Assembly: GCF_900169715.1 (NCBI RefSeq) | Contig: NZ_LT835161.1 | Span: forward strand, 1,293,590 to 1,357,589 | Direction: 5' to 3' | Length of the DNA stretch: 64,000 nt | Source of the DNA: Kocuria massiliensis | GTDB lineage: Bacteria; Actinomycetota; Actinomycetes; Actinomycetales; Micrococcaceae | Shown: positions 7,853 through 15,480 of the stretch, piece by piece | Layout: each line of letters starts with the position of its first letter | Numbering within the stretch: the stretch's first letter is position 1 | Made by a program: the position numbers and the translations under genes | Notes under the pieces: model-generated | Seen by the model: only the letters and a program-made list of their open reading frames with translations | Database searches by the model: none | Told to the model about the DNA's origin: nothing

Positions 7853-9499
7853 CTATTTTTTGCGCAACAAGGCCATGAACATCGCGTCCGTTCCATGCAC
7901 ATGCGGCCAAAGCTGTGCCGTGGTGGCCGCCTTCTGCCCCTCGGCAACTGGAGCCCCCGCCATCGGCGCTCCAGGAGCAGCTTCGCCCTCGAGGGCTCCG
8001 GGAAGGGCCGCCGCCTGCATGGCAGCGCCAGTATCGAGCAGTTCGACGTCGTCCCCGTTCAGGAGGTCCAACAGCACGTTCTGTGTTTCGGCGGGATGGG
8101 GCGAACACGTCACATACGCGATGAGACCTCCCGGTCTCGTCACTGTGACGGCCGCGCGGGCCAAATCGAGTTGTAACGACATCAGCTCCGCGATATCGCC
8201 CGGCGTCTTCCGCCACCGGGCTTCCGGCCGACGTCGCAATGCCCCGAGACCCGAACACGGAACGTCGACCATGACCCGGTCGAAAATCTCACCGGTTTCG
8301 CCAAAGGCCTCGACCGCGAGCGATACCTCTTCCGGGAGGTCCGCGGTGTGGATCGTCTCCGCGATGGCACGTCCGTCCGAAGTCAGCACCGTGTAGGACT
8401 CCCGCGGAAGCGGAGCAAGGGCCTTGCGGACGAGATCTGCACGGTGCTCGGCCGATTCGTTCGCCACAAGCTGCGCACCCCTCTGGGCGGCGAGTGCACC
8501 GAGCAGCGCCGCTTTACCTCCGGGACCGGCGCACAGATCGAGCCAGGCACCGTCCGAACCCTCGATCGGTGTTGCGGCGAGGGTTCGGGCCACGAGTTGA
8601 GACCCGGCGTCCTGAGCCCGGACGGTGCCGGATCGTACCGATTCGAGCCTGCTCAGGTCGCCGTGGCGATATACGGCCGACTCCTCAGTGAGTTCGCCAG
8701 GTCGGGCGTCATTCTCACGGGCTTCGGCGAGGTCTCCCAGCCCCGGCAACGCGACCAGGTGCACGGAGGGGCTTTCGTTGTCCGCGTCCAAGAGCGAGCG
8801 AAGCTCCGAGGTCGTACGACCGTGTGCCGCCAGTCCTTGGCGGAAGGCACGGACGATCCATGCCGGATGCGATGTCTCGAGGGAGAGCCGCTTGACCTCG
8901 TCGGTTACCCCTTCCGTGAGTTGCGCCAGCCACTCGTCGCGGCTCTTCTCGCTGACGCGACGCAAAACTGCGTTGACCATCGTGGCGGGTCCGGCACCGA
9001 TGACGCCGCGCGCCAGACCGACGGTCTGATTCAACGCGGCGTGGGCCGGAACCCTCATTCCGAGAATCTGGTGGGCCCCCAGGCGCAACGCGGTCACGAT
9101 CTTCGGGTCCGTTGCGGAGAGCTTCCGATCGAGGCATTCGGCCAAGACGGCGTCGTAAATTCCCCGCTCGCGCAACGTTCCGTAGGTCAGTTCCGTGGCG
9201 AAGGCCGCCTGACGCCGGTCCAACCCGTGGCGACGAATCGTCGACGGCAAAACCAAATTCGCGTAAGAGTCCTGGGTTTCGACGGCCTGAAGAACCTCGA
9301 AAGCGACCAATCGTTCCGGGTCTGCGACTCGACGCCGTTGGCTGGGCGCGGAGGACGAAAAGTTTCGCGCTCCCTGGCTCTGACGATTGCGCTCCCGGCC
9401 CTGTGCATTTCGACGCTTTGCGCCTCCCCGCTGTGGGGACGACCCGGCGCGCCGACCGCCAGATGCCGATGACCGGCCGCGTCCTGAAGTTTCGCTCAT
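7853..9499 (-). CDS. rsmB: 16S rRNA (cytosine-C5-)-methyltransferase RsmB
   Basis: This is an RsmB/Sun-family enzyme that methylates C967 (E. coli numbering) of 16S rRNA with SAM. The domain order is an Arg/Ser/Gly-rich, probably disordered basic tail (1 to about 55), a NusB-like RNA-binding domain (about 57-195), and a Rossmann methyltransferase with motif I LDLCAGPGGKAALLG, motif IV DVPCSGLGALRRRPEARW and motif VI VTCSPHPAET (catalytic C465). An Ala/Pro/Gly-rich insertion of about 25 residues follows motif VI. The start overlaps the end of fmt by four bases. A 108-base gap separates it from rpe. Confidence 0.95.
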   Translation of the reverse strand: MSETSGRGRSSASGGRRAGSSPQRGGAKRRNAQGRERNRQSQGARNFSSSAPSQRRRVADPERLVAFEVLQAVETQDSYANLVLPSTIRRHGLDRRQAAFATELTYGTLRERGIYDAVLAECLDRKLSATDPKIVTALRLGAHQILGMRVPAHAALNQTVGLARGVIGAGPATMVNAVLRRVSEKSRDEWLAQLTEGVTDEVKRLSLETSHPAWIVRAFRQGLAAHGRTTSELRSLLDADNESPSVHLVALPGLGDLAEARENDARPGELTEESAVYRHGDLSRLESVRSGTVRAQDAGSQLVARTLAATPIEGSDGAWLDLCAGPGGKAALLGALAAQRGAQLVANESAEHRADLVRKALAPLPRESYTVLTSDGRAIAETIHTADLPEEVSLAVEAFGETGEIFDRVMVDVPCSGLGALRRRPEARWRKTPGDIAELMSLQLDLARAAVTVTRPGGLIAYVTCSPHPAETQNVLLDLLNGDDVELLDTGAAMQAAALPGALEGEAAPGAPMAGAPVAEGQKAATTAQLWPHVHGTDAMFMALLRKK

Positions 9500-10428
9500 T
9501 GAAAGACCACCGTATTCTGCTCGAGTTGCCCGGCTCCACGGGCCCAGTCCGCCGCGGCCATCATCTTCTTGCCCGCCGGCTGGAGGCGCTCAACGCTCAC
9601 TCGCCCGACGCCGCAGGCGACCGTCATCGTGCGATGCTCCAATCGGGCAGTGCCTGGTGGGGCTGGGTCGGCCGCATCGTGGACCTGCCGGATTCCTTGC
9701 ATCTTGACCCGCTGGCCGTTGAGTTCCGTCCAGGCCCCGGGTTCTGGCGTCACTCCGCGCACCTGCGCCGCGACGTCGGCGGCGGAGCCCGACCAATCAA
9801 TGCGTCCATCCTGAAGGGTGAGTTTCGCGGCGTAGGTCGGTTCGCCGGACTGCGGCGTCGCGACGATCCGCCCCTGTGAGACGTCACCGATCACCTCGGC
9901 AAGGAGAGCGCCTCCGCTGATGGACAGCTGGTGCAGCATGGTCCCTGCAGTGTCGTCGTCAGAGGCCGTCTCGGTCAGGGTCTTGTACACCGGGCCGGTG
10001 TCCATGCCCTTTTCGATCTGAAATACGGACGCGCCAAGCTCTCGCTCCCCCGCCATCAGCGCACGTTGCACGGGTGCCGCTCCTCGCCACGCCGGGAGGA
10101 CCGAAAAATGCAGGTTGATCCATCCGTGTTCCAAGGCGTCCAACGCTCGACTCGGCAGGATCGCACCATAGGCGACCACCGCCGCGATGTCCGGGGCGAG
10201 GTCCGTGACCGCCTGGTGCGCTTCGTCGTCGTACGCACCGGATTTAATGACCGGAAGACCCAGCTCCTCTGCCCGACGCGCCACCGGCGACGGTGTCATC
10301 ACACGCTTGCGTCCCACGGGGGCATCATTCCTGGTCAGAACCCCGACGACGTCGAGCCCGGCGGCGAGGAGCGCTTCGAGCGGGGGGACGGCCGTCTCCG
10401 GGGTCCCCGCGTACAGAACTCGGGTCAT
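9496..10428 (-). CDS. fmt: Methionyl-tRNA formyltransferase
   Basis: Fmt formylates initiator Met-tRNA using 10-formyl-tetrahydrofolate. The N-terminal Rossmann domain starts RVLYAGTPE, and the folate-site signature is present as NLHFSVLPAWRGAAPVQRA, with the Asn, His and Asp-type catalytic region (MDTGP) following. The C-terminal OB-like tRNA-binding domain covers about 205-310. Length (310) is standard. The start overlaps def by four bases and the end overlaps rsmB by four bases, so def-fmt-rsmB form a tightly coupled initiation and ribosome-maturation operon. Confidence 0.97.
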   Translation of the reverse strand: MTRVLYAGTPETAVPPLEALLAAGLDVVGVLTRNDAPVGRKRVMTPSPVARRAEELGLPVIKSGAYDDEAHQAVTDLAPDIAAVVAYGAILPSRALDALEHGWINLHFSVLPAWRGAAPVQRALMAGERELGASVFQIEKGMDTGPVYKTLTETASDDDTAGTMLHQLSISGGALLAEVIGDVSQGRIVATPQSGEPTYAAKLTLQDGRIDWSGSAADVAAQVRGVTPEPGAWTELNGQRVKMQGIRQVHDAADPAPPGTARLEHRTMTVACGVGRVSVERLQPAGKKMMAAADWARGAGQLEQNTVVFQ

Positions 10429-11039
10429 GAGCGTCCTCCCAATGCCGAACCACCAAAAGCTGATCCCTTGCCGAAGCTTGACCCAGCGGCGAATCCGCTG
10501 GACACGGTGCCCGCCCGGCGTCGTTCCACTCCCGCAGCAACGTCCCGATAGTCGGCGGCTCGGATGGCTTTCATGATCCGCTTCTTGTCGTCGCCGACCA
10601 GCCGGTCGATGTACAGCTTGCCGTCCAGGTGGTCGGTTTCATGCTGCAAGCATCGCGCCAAAAGGCCTTCGCCTTCCACCACGACGGGACGATTATTTTT
10701 GTCCACGCCGGTGACGCGCGCCCAGTGTCGGCGCGGGGTGTCGCTACTCAACCCGGGAACGGATAGGCAGCCTTCGCCGCCTTCTTGGGGCTCCTCGCCC
10801 ACTTCGAGCACCGGATTGATCACGTGACCGACCTCGCCATCGCGCCCCTCGACGCCGTAGGTGAAGAGTCGCAGTGAGACCCCGATCTGCGGCGCGGCTA
10901 GCCCAACGCCTTCGACCTCGAACATGGTTTCAATCATGTCGTCGACGAGGCGGCCGATTTCGTCGTCGAAATTCGTCACGGGTTCACACACGGTACGAAG
11001 TACCGGATCGCCAAGAGTGCGCACGGTCAGTACGGTCAT
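10425..11039 (-). CDS. def: Peptide deformylase
   Basis: Def removes the formyl group from nascent proteins. All three motifs are present: GVGLAAPQIG (44-53), EGCLS with metal ligand C91, and QHETDHLDG with H133, E134 and H137. The ATG at 11039 gives a family-typical N-terminus and is preceded by an AAGGAC site; the upstream frame to 11330 is a shadow of the preceding gene. After the catalytic domain there is an unusual tail of about 30 residues (174-204) made mostly of Gly, Ser, Ala and Phe. The gene overlaps fmt by four bases. Confidence 0.96.
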   Translation of the reverse strand: MTVLTVRTLGDPVLRTVCEPVTNFDDEIGRLVDDMIETMFEVEGVGLAAPQIGVSLRLFTYGVEGRDGEVGHVINPVLEVGEEPQEGGEGCLSVPGLSSDTPRRHWARVTGVDKNNRPVVVEGEGLLARCLQHETDHLDGKLYIDRLVGDDKKRIMKAIRAADYRDVAAGVERRRAGTVSSGFAAGSSFGKGSAFGGSALGGRS

Positions 11040-11061
11040 CGAAGTCCTTGAGGTTGGTGAG

Positions 11062-11949
11062 TCAGCTGGCGTTCTGTTCGGGCAGGGTGACGCGCGGGGG
11101 CGGCGGAACCACCGGCATGAGTGGTTGAACGGCCCCGTCGGCAGCGATCGAATCCACGCTCCGGTGGTATTCCCATACTTTACGGAGAGCGCAGAACTTG
11201 AACCAGCTGTCCTTGAGCAAAGCCGGATTCGCTTGTTGGGGTTTGACTTCAGTTTCACCGAGCGCAACTCCCAGGAGAACGGGTGCATCCCCGTACTCCC
11301 ACGGTTCCCACTGTCCCGTTTCGGCGTCAACGAGATACTCCTCCGCCTTGACCCCGGCCACGAGCTGCATGATGACCTTGGCGTCCAGCGGTTTGACGCG
11401 GTTTTTCCGATCCGTGCCTTTGGTCTTGTAGTCGATGATGCAGACGCGTCCGCCGATTCGAGCCACGAGATCCAGGGTCCCCGCGTATCCCACGGTGTGG
11501 TTCCACACCGTCACTTCTGCCGCAAGAGGCTCGGGTTGGTAGAGGTCCCACCATTCATCGAACCGATCCGCCCAGTCAGTTTCCCCATGCGCGCGCAGGG
11601 TTTCCCGGGTCTCGGCAACCTGATTTTCTCGGCCCAACTCTCGCAAAGCGACGGCTTCGCAATAGTTGTGCACCCGATCTCCCCGTGCGGCGGCTTGATC
11701 TCTGTATCGTTCGGCTGCTGCGGCGGCGTCGCGAATGACGGCGTGTTTGAGGCCGGTCGAGCGCCCGGCCCGGAGCATGCGGTCGTCTTCGAGTGCGGCC
11801 TTCGCTGCCATGTACCCATGCCAACCGCCCAGATCTTGAGCAAACTGGCCGATGACCGTCGTAATGGAAGGCACCGTGGGCTCACCGTCCACCTTGCGCG
11901 CATACATGCGCCCGTGCTCGGTGGCGGTTGCCAACCTCGGTTGGGTCAT
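11062..11949 (-). CDS. PD-(D/E)XK nuclease-superfamily protein (RecB/Cas4-like single domain)
   Basis: The 295-residue protein shows the RecB/Cas4-type nuclease motif series in order: H94 in GDRVHNYCE, E145, D160 in YAGTLDLVA, the catalytic D173-x-K175 in IIDYKTK, and Q195 in IMQLVAG. A metal-dependent DNA exonuclease fold is therefore well supported. The role is unknown. Similar stand-alone domains are common in actinophages, but this copy sits in a housekeeping operon 22 bases upstream of def. I used the ATG at 11949 (an AAGGA lies 11 bases upstream); a 21-residue upstream extension has no better signal. The C-terminus has a run of four prolines. Confidence 0.75.
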   Translation of the reverse strand: MTQPRLATATEHGRMYARKVDGEPTVPSITTVIGQFAQDLGGWHGYMAAKAALEDDRMLRAGRSTGLKHAVIRDAAAAAERYRDQAAARGDRVHNYCEAVALRELGRENQVAETRETLRAHGETDWADRFDEWWDLYQPEPLAAEVTVWNHTVGYAGTLDLVARIGGRVCIIDYKTKGTDRKNRVKPLDAKVIMQLVAGVKAEEYLVDAETGQWEPWEYGDAPVLLGVALGETEVKPQQANPALLKDSWFKFCALRKVWEYHRSVDSIAADGAVQPLMPVVPPPPRVTLPEQNAS

Positions 11950-12123
11950 CGATGAATCAGTCCTTCGTACTGGCGTGTCCGGGGGCTTGGGCGGCGCGCC
12001 GTGAGAGCCCACCCAATCTTCGGTCCACCCCGAAATGCTTCATTCCAGTGTGCGTCCGGTCAGTCCACACCCGCGGGATCGACACTGCACCTCGGGTGCC
12101 GATCTACACCACACCTCATGAAA

Positions 12124-12157
12124 AAGGTCCCCGACCGGATGTTCCGGCGGGGACCTT
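12124..12157 (-). terminator. Rho-independent terminator after tRNA-Val(CAC)
   Basis: A ten-base stem (AAGGTCCCCG paired with CGGGGACCTT) encloses a loop with its own short stem. Read on the minus strand it is followed by TTTTT, and it lies 26 bases downstream of the tRNA-Val 3' end. This is a classical intrinsic terminator. Confidence 0.8.
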
Positions 12158-12182
12158 CACCTGGCTGCTGGGCAACCATTTG

Positions 12183-12254
12183 TGCGCGATACTGGGTTCG
12201 AACCAGTGACCTCTTCGGTGTGAACGAAGCGCGCTACCACTGCGCCAATCGCGC
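12183..12254 (-). tRNA. tRNA-Val (anticodon CAC)
   Basis: On the minus strand a 72-base cloverleaf forms. The acceptor stem is GCGCGAT with ATCGCGC, the D arm GCGC...GCGC, and the anticodon stem CTTCG/CGAAG with loop TTCACAC, giving anticodon CAC (reads GUG). The T arm is CTGGTTCGAACCCAG and the discriminator is A. CCA is not encoded. It faces away from the other three tRNAs and is nearly identical to tRNA-Val(GAC) at 12760-12831 outside the anticodon arm. Confidence 0.95.
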
Positions 12255-12427
12255 TCAGCACTCGATACATCTTAGAGACGCCACCCCTGGGAGTCAATTC
12301 GGCACCCTCCAAGGGCCCGTGATGCACAACACGGTCACTATTTCGACGCCACATGGCCCGATTTCACACCAAGGAACCCTCTTCTCCCCCGTAATTCCGG
12401 GGATTTTTGGGTATGGATCGCTGGATT

Positions 12428-12455
12428 TTGCAAGACCTTAGAAGATGTGTAGAGT
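12428..12455 (+). promoter_or_regulatory. Candidate sigma-A promoter for the tRNA-Gly/Cys/Val cluster
   Basis: TTGCAA at 12428-12433 and TAGAGT at 12450-12455 are spaced by 16 bases, a fair match to the -35 and -10 elements of a housekeeping promoter. It lies about 75 bases before tRNA-Gly. This is pattern matching only, with no conserved alignment to support it. Confidence 0.35.
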
Positions 12456-12532
12456 ATTCATCTGTCAGCGCGACGGGCTGGAAATATTCACCCGCCGGAC
12501 GTCAGGGTGTCACCCTGGAGTTTGCTGGACAT

Positions 12533-12605
<73 letters not shown>

Positions 12606-12660
12606 CGCAGCTTGCTTCACCTCGTGAAGCGAAGGCCCTGAGTCGCTTGATCAGGAACAT

Positions 12661-12731
12661 GGTGAGGTGGTCGAGTGGTTAGGCAGCGGCCTGCAAAGCC
12701 GTGAACGCGGGTTCGAATCCCGTCCTCACCT
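12661..12731 (+). tRNA. tRNA-Cys (anticodon GCA)
   Basis: A 71-base cloverleaf with acceptor GGTGAGG/CCTCACC, an anticodon loop CTGCAAA giving GCA, T arm CGGGTTCGAATCCCG, and the U discriminator expected of tRNA-Cys. It lies 55 bases after tRNA-Gly. Confidence 0.95.
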
Positions 12732-12759
12732 CGCAGTACATAATATATTGATGTAACTC

Positions 12760-12831
12760 GCGCGATTGGCGCAGCGGTAGCGCGCTTCCCTGACACGGAA
12801 GAGGTCACTGGTTCGATCCCAGTATCGCGCA
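12760..12831 (+). tRNA. tRNA-Val (anticodon GAC)
   Basis: A 72-base cloverleaf with acceptor GCGCGAT/ATCGCGC, anticodon stem CTTCC/GGAAG and loop CTGACAC giving anticodon GAC (reads GUC and GUU), and T arm CTGGTTCGATCCCAG. The discriminator is A. It differs from the minus-strand tRNA-Val(CAC) at only about six of 72 positions. Confidence 0.96.
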
Positions 12832-12837
12832 CAAAGG

Positions 12838-12870
12838 AAAGGCCCCGGTTCTTTGGAACCGGGGCCTTTG
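12838..12870 (+). terminator. Intrinsic terminator after the tRNA cluster
   Basis: An eleven-base GC-rich stem (GGCCCCGGTTC at 12841-12851 with GAACCGGGGCC at 12856-12866) is flanked by AAA and TTT. It stands just after tRNA-Val(GAC). The flanking A and T runs make it able to act in both directions; in reverse it would serve the TauE/SafE gene ending at 12928. Confidence 0.8.
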
Positions 12871-12927
12871 TGCGTCTACCGCACCTGCCCAATCACGGGT
12901 CCGTACGTTCGGGTCAGGCCGACGTCG

Positions 12928-13668
12928 CTAGGTCATCAGTCCGAGTATCCCTTTTCCGATCGTCAGGGCGGCTCCGGCCCCCGCGAGCGTCAGTGCGAGT
13001 GTCCTCGCAATGTTCGGGGAGATACGCCGAACCAACGGCCGGCCCATCACCAAACCGACGACGACGGAGAGCGCCACACCCGGCAACAACCAGGGCGGGG
13101 GCAGAGCGGCCCCGTGCACCGCGCCGACCGACCATTTGGCGACGAGAGACATCAGGCCGAGGGTCATGAACACCGGTTGCATCGTTGCGGCGTATTCCGT
13201 CTGACGCCACGAGGTCACGCGCGAATAGATCACCATGGCGGGTGCGGCGACTCCGGCCGTGACGTTCAAGAGCCCGCCCGCGGCACCGGAGACCACGCCG
13301 ACACCGGACCCCTGTACCGCACGGGTTTGCTTTCCCGCCAGCGTCACCACCAGGGCGAGAGCGACGACGCTACCGACGATGAGCTGAAGAACGGGGCCGG
13401 GAGCCAGCCGAACGAGGACGGCACCGGGGACCGTTCCCAACACGGCCGACAGGCACAGCAACCGCCACTGTTTCCAGTTGACGGAACGCCACAGCGCGAC
13501 GGTCAGGAGGGCCCCAGAGACCGCGGTGGTGAGATTCGCCAAGAAAATGCCGCTCGCCCCACCCAGGATGAGGGTGAACACCGGAGCGACCACCAGGCCC
13601 ACCCCGGTCCCGGAAATCCGTTGCAGAATCGTGCCCACCACGACCGCCGGAAGTATCCACCACAACAA
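12928..13668 (-). CDS. TauE/SafE-family membrane permease
   Basis: A 246-residue, very hydrophobic protein with about seven or eight membrane segments arranged as two similar halves. The N-terminus has the family-type GTGVGLVVAPVF stretch, and a Gly-rich SGAAGGLLNVTAG segment marks the second half. The family exports or imports small organic or sulfur anions (sulfite, sulfoacetate, taurine-related). No substrate can be assigned here. I accept a TTG start at 13668 because AAGGAG stands six bases upstream. It follows zapE by 32 bases on the same strand. Confidence 0.85.
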   Translation of the reverse strand: MLWWILPAVVVGTILQRISGTGVGLVVAPVFTLILGGASGIFLANLTTAVSGALLTVALWRSVNWKQWRLLCLSAVLGTVPGAVLVRLAPGPVLQLIVGSVVALALVVTLAGKQTRAVQGSGVGVVSGAAGGLLNVTAGVAAPAMVIYSRVTSWRQTEYAATMQPVFMTLGLMSLVAKWSVGAVHGAALPPPWLLPGVALSVVVGLVMGRPLVRRISPNIARTLALTLAGAGAALTIGKGILGLMT

Positions 13669-13700
13669 CGGCAGCTCCTTCCGCCAAGCCCATTGGGGGC

Positions 13701-14798
13701 CTAGTTTTGATGCGCCGAACCCTCGAGCATGCCCTCGCGAGCGAGTGCCGTCAGACGAGAGACCGCGCGGAAGTACTTCTTCTGGTATCCGCCCGCCATC
13801 ATCTCCTCGGTGAAGACCTGGTCAAATGGCGCACCGGACGAAATGATCGGAAGGTCTCGGTCGTAGAGGCGATCCGCAAGCACGACGAAACGCAGTGCCA
13901 CGGCCTGCGAGGTAATCGTCGTGACGTTCCGCCACGCGATCCCGTCCAGCCCCGCCACGAGCTGGCGGTATCGGCTCGGGTGAACCGAGGAGAGATGTTC
14001 GATGAGCTGGTCGAAATCGTCCACGGCAACCTGCGTGGATTCTCCGAAATGTTGTTCCACGACGCGATCGAAATCGCCATCGGCTACGGGCTGCGGAGCC
14101 GCCGGCAAGCCGCGGTGGCGGTAGTCCTCGCCATCCACGCGGATGACCTCAAATTGATCGGCCAACACCTGAATTTCCCGTTTGAAATCCACCGCGGCAA
14201 ATCGTCCTTCTCCCAGGGAGCCGGGCAGGGTATTCGACGTCGCCGCGAGCTTGACCCCGGCATCGGAAAGTTCGCGCATCAAGCGGGACATCAGCACGGT
14301 ATCGCCCGGGTCATCCAGTTCGAACTCATCGATACAGACGAGCTTGTAGGTGGACAAAGCCTCTACCGTCTTGCGGAAAGACAGCGCTCCCACCAAGTTG
14401 GTGTACTCGACGAATGTGCCGAAGGCCTTAGGCCCAGGTACCGCGTGGAATAAGGAAGCCAGGAGGTGGGTCTTTCCGACGCCGAATCCGCCGTCGAGGT
14501 AGATTCCGGCTTTATCCTCCTTCTTGGCCCCTTTACCGAAGAGCTTGGAGAGGAAGCCGCCTTGAGAGGATCCGCCAACCGTTTGCGCAAAATTCTTGAG
14601 CGCCTCGACGGCCTGAGACTGCGACGGTTGCTGCGGGTCGGGAATGTAGGTATCGAAGGAAACCTCCCCGAAGCGCTCCGACGGCGTGAACCCTTCGAGG
14701 AGCTCCTCCGCGGAAACGTTGGGACGTCGGTCGACCAGACGTATGGGGTTTTCGGGCACCGTACTCCTTCGAGGCTGAGTCTCGCTCATCATGCGCAT
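13701..14798 (-). CDS. zapE: AFG1/ZapE-like AAA+ ATPase
   Basis: A 365-residue P-loop ATPase of the ZapE (AFG1) family. In E. coli ZapE binds FtsZ and supports division under stress; the mitochondrial relative LACE1/Afg1 aids protein turnover. Walker A is GGFGVGKTHL with GVGKT at 106-110, and Walker B is CIDEFE at 155-160. The sensor region TSNTLPGSLGEGRF is clear. The N-terminus offers ATGs at 14798, 14792 and 14789; a GAGG motif sits closest to the first. It is divergent from ybaK across about 135 bases. Confidence 0.9.
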   Translation of the reverse strand: MRMMSETQPRRSTVPENPIRLVDRRPNVSAEELLEGFTPSERFGEVSFDTYIPDPQQPSQSQAVEALKNFAQTVGGSSQGGFLSKLFGKGAKKEDKAGIYLDGGFGVGKTHLLASLFHAVPGPKAFGTFVEYTNLVGALSFRKTVEALSTYKLVCIDEFELDDPGDTVLMSRLMRELSDAGVKLAATSNTLPGSLGEGRFAAVDFKREIQVLADQFEVIRVDGEDYRHRGLPAAPQPVADGDFDRVVEQHFGESTQVAVDDFDQLIEHLSSVHPSRYRQLVAGLDGIAWRNVTTITSQAVALRFVVLADRLYDRDLPIISSGAPFDQVFTEEMMAGGYQKKYFRAVSRLTALAREGMLEGSAHQN

Positions 14799-14933
14799 TC
14801 GACCTCTTCACGGCGCGAATACGGGACCGCAGCGGGGCGGCGGTCCACAGCGAGTGTAGTCTCTCCGCGATGCGTGCGTACAACGCCGCGTCATGACTAT
14901 CGTGGGAGCATCCTCAAGAAAGACAGGTGAGTC

Positions 14934-15434
14934 GTGTCGAAAAAATCATCCAAGCATTCATCCGGGGCACCTACGGCCGCCGTCACTGCCCTCATCGAGT
15001 CGGGCTATGAGTACACTCTTCACCCATTTGAACACGAGGACACCCAGAATTTCGGGGCCGAAGCCGCCGCTGCACTCGGGCATTCCGCCGATCGAGTCTT
15101 CAAGACACTCATGATCACTCACGACGACGACTACGCCCTGGCGGTGGTTCCCGTGTCGGGTTCGCTGGCTGTCAAAAAGGCCGCGGCCGCGCTGGGTTGG
15201 AAGTCTGCCTCGTTGGCTCCCCCGGCCGTTGCCGAAAAGCGTAGCGGCTACGTGCTCGGAGGCATGTCACCGTTGGGCCAGAAGAATCCCGTGCGTGTGG
15301 TGGTGGATGCGAGCGCCCGGGAACACCCCACGGTTTTCGTCTCGGGCGGGAAACGAGGTCTGGATGTGGAGCTGGCTCCGGATGACCTGGTCGCCGCGAC
15401 CCATGGAGAGTTCGCGGATATCGCCGCGCAGTGA
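14934..15434 (+). CDS. ybaK: YbaK/EbsC-family Cys-tRNA(Pro) deacylase
   Basis: A 166-residue single-domain YbaK protein that hydrolyses mischarged Cys-tRNA(Pro). Characteristic stretches are VFKTLMI near the start, the invariant lysine-containing LAVKKAAAALG, and the YVLGGMSPLGQK loop that lines the substrate pocket, followed by VFVSGGKRGLDVEL. The start is a GTG at 14934. It stands alone between the divergent zapE and the convergent hydrolase gene. Confidence 0.93.
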   Translation: MSKKSSKHSSGAPTAAVTALIESGYEYTLHPFEHEDTQNFGAEAAAALGHSADRVFKTLMITHDDDYALAVVPVSGSLAVKKAAAALGWKSASLAPPAVAEKRSGYVLGGMSPLGQKNPVRVVVDASAREHPTVFVSGGKRGLDVELAPDDLVAATHGEFADIAAQ

Positions 15435-15480
15435 ACCCGGCCGAGTCGAGATGCCGGGCGGCTGCGGCCGTCCGGGCTGA

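Noticed and set aside
8348-9472. 374-codon frame antisense to rsmB
   Set aside because: No homology and Arg-rich composition; rsmB motifs are intact on the other strand.
12853-13704. 283-codon plus-strand frame opposite the TauE/SafE gene
   Set aside because: Composition (Gln, His, Arg, Gly-rich) is that of an antisense frame to a hydrophobic membrane protein.
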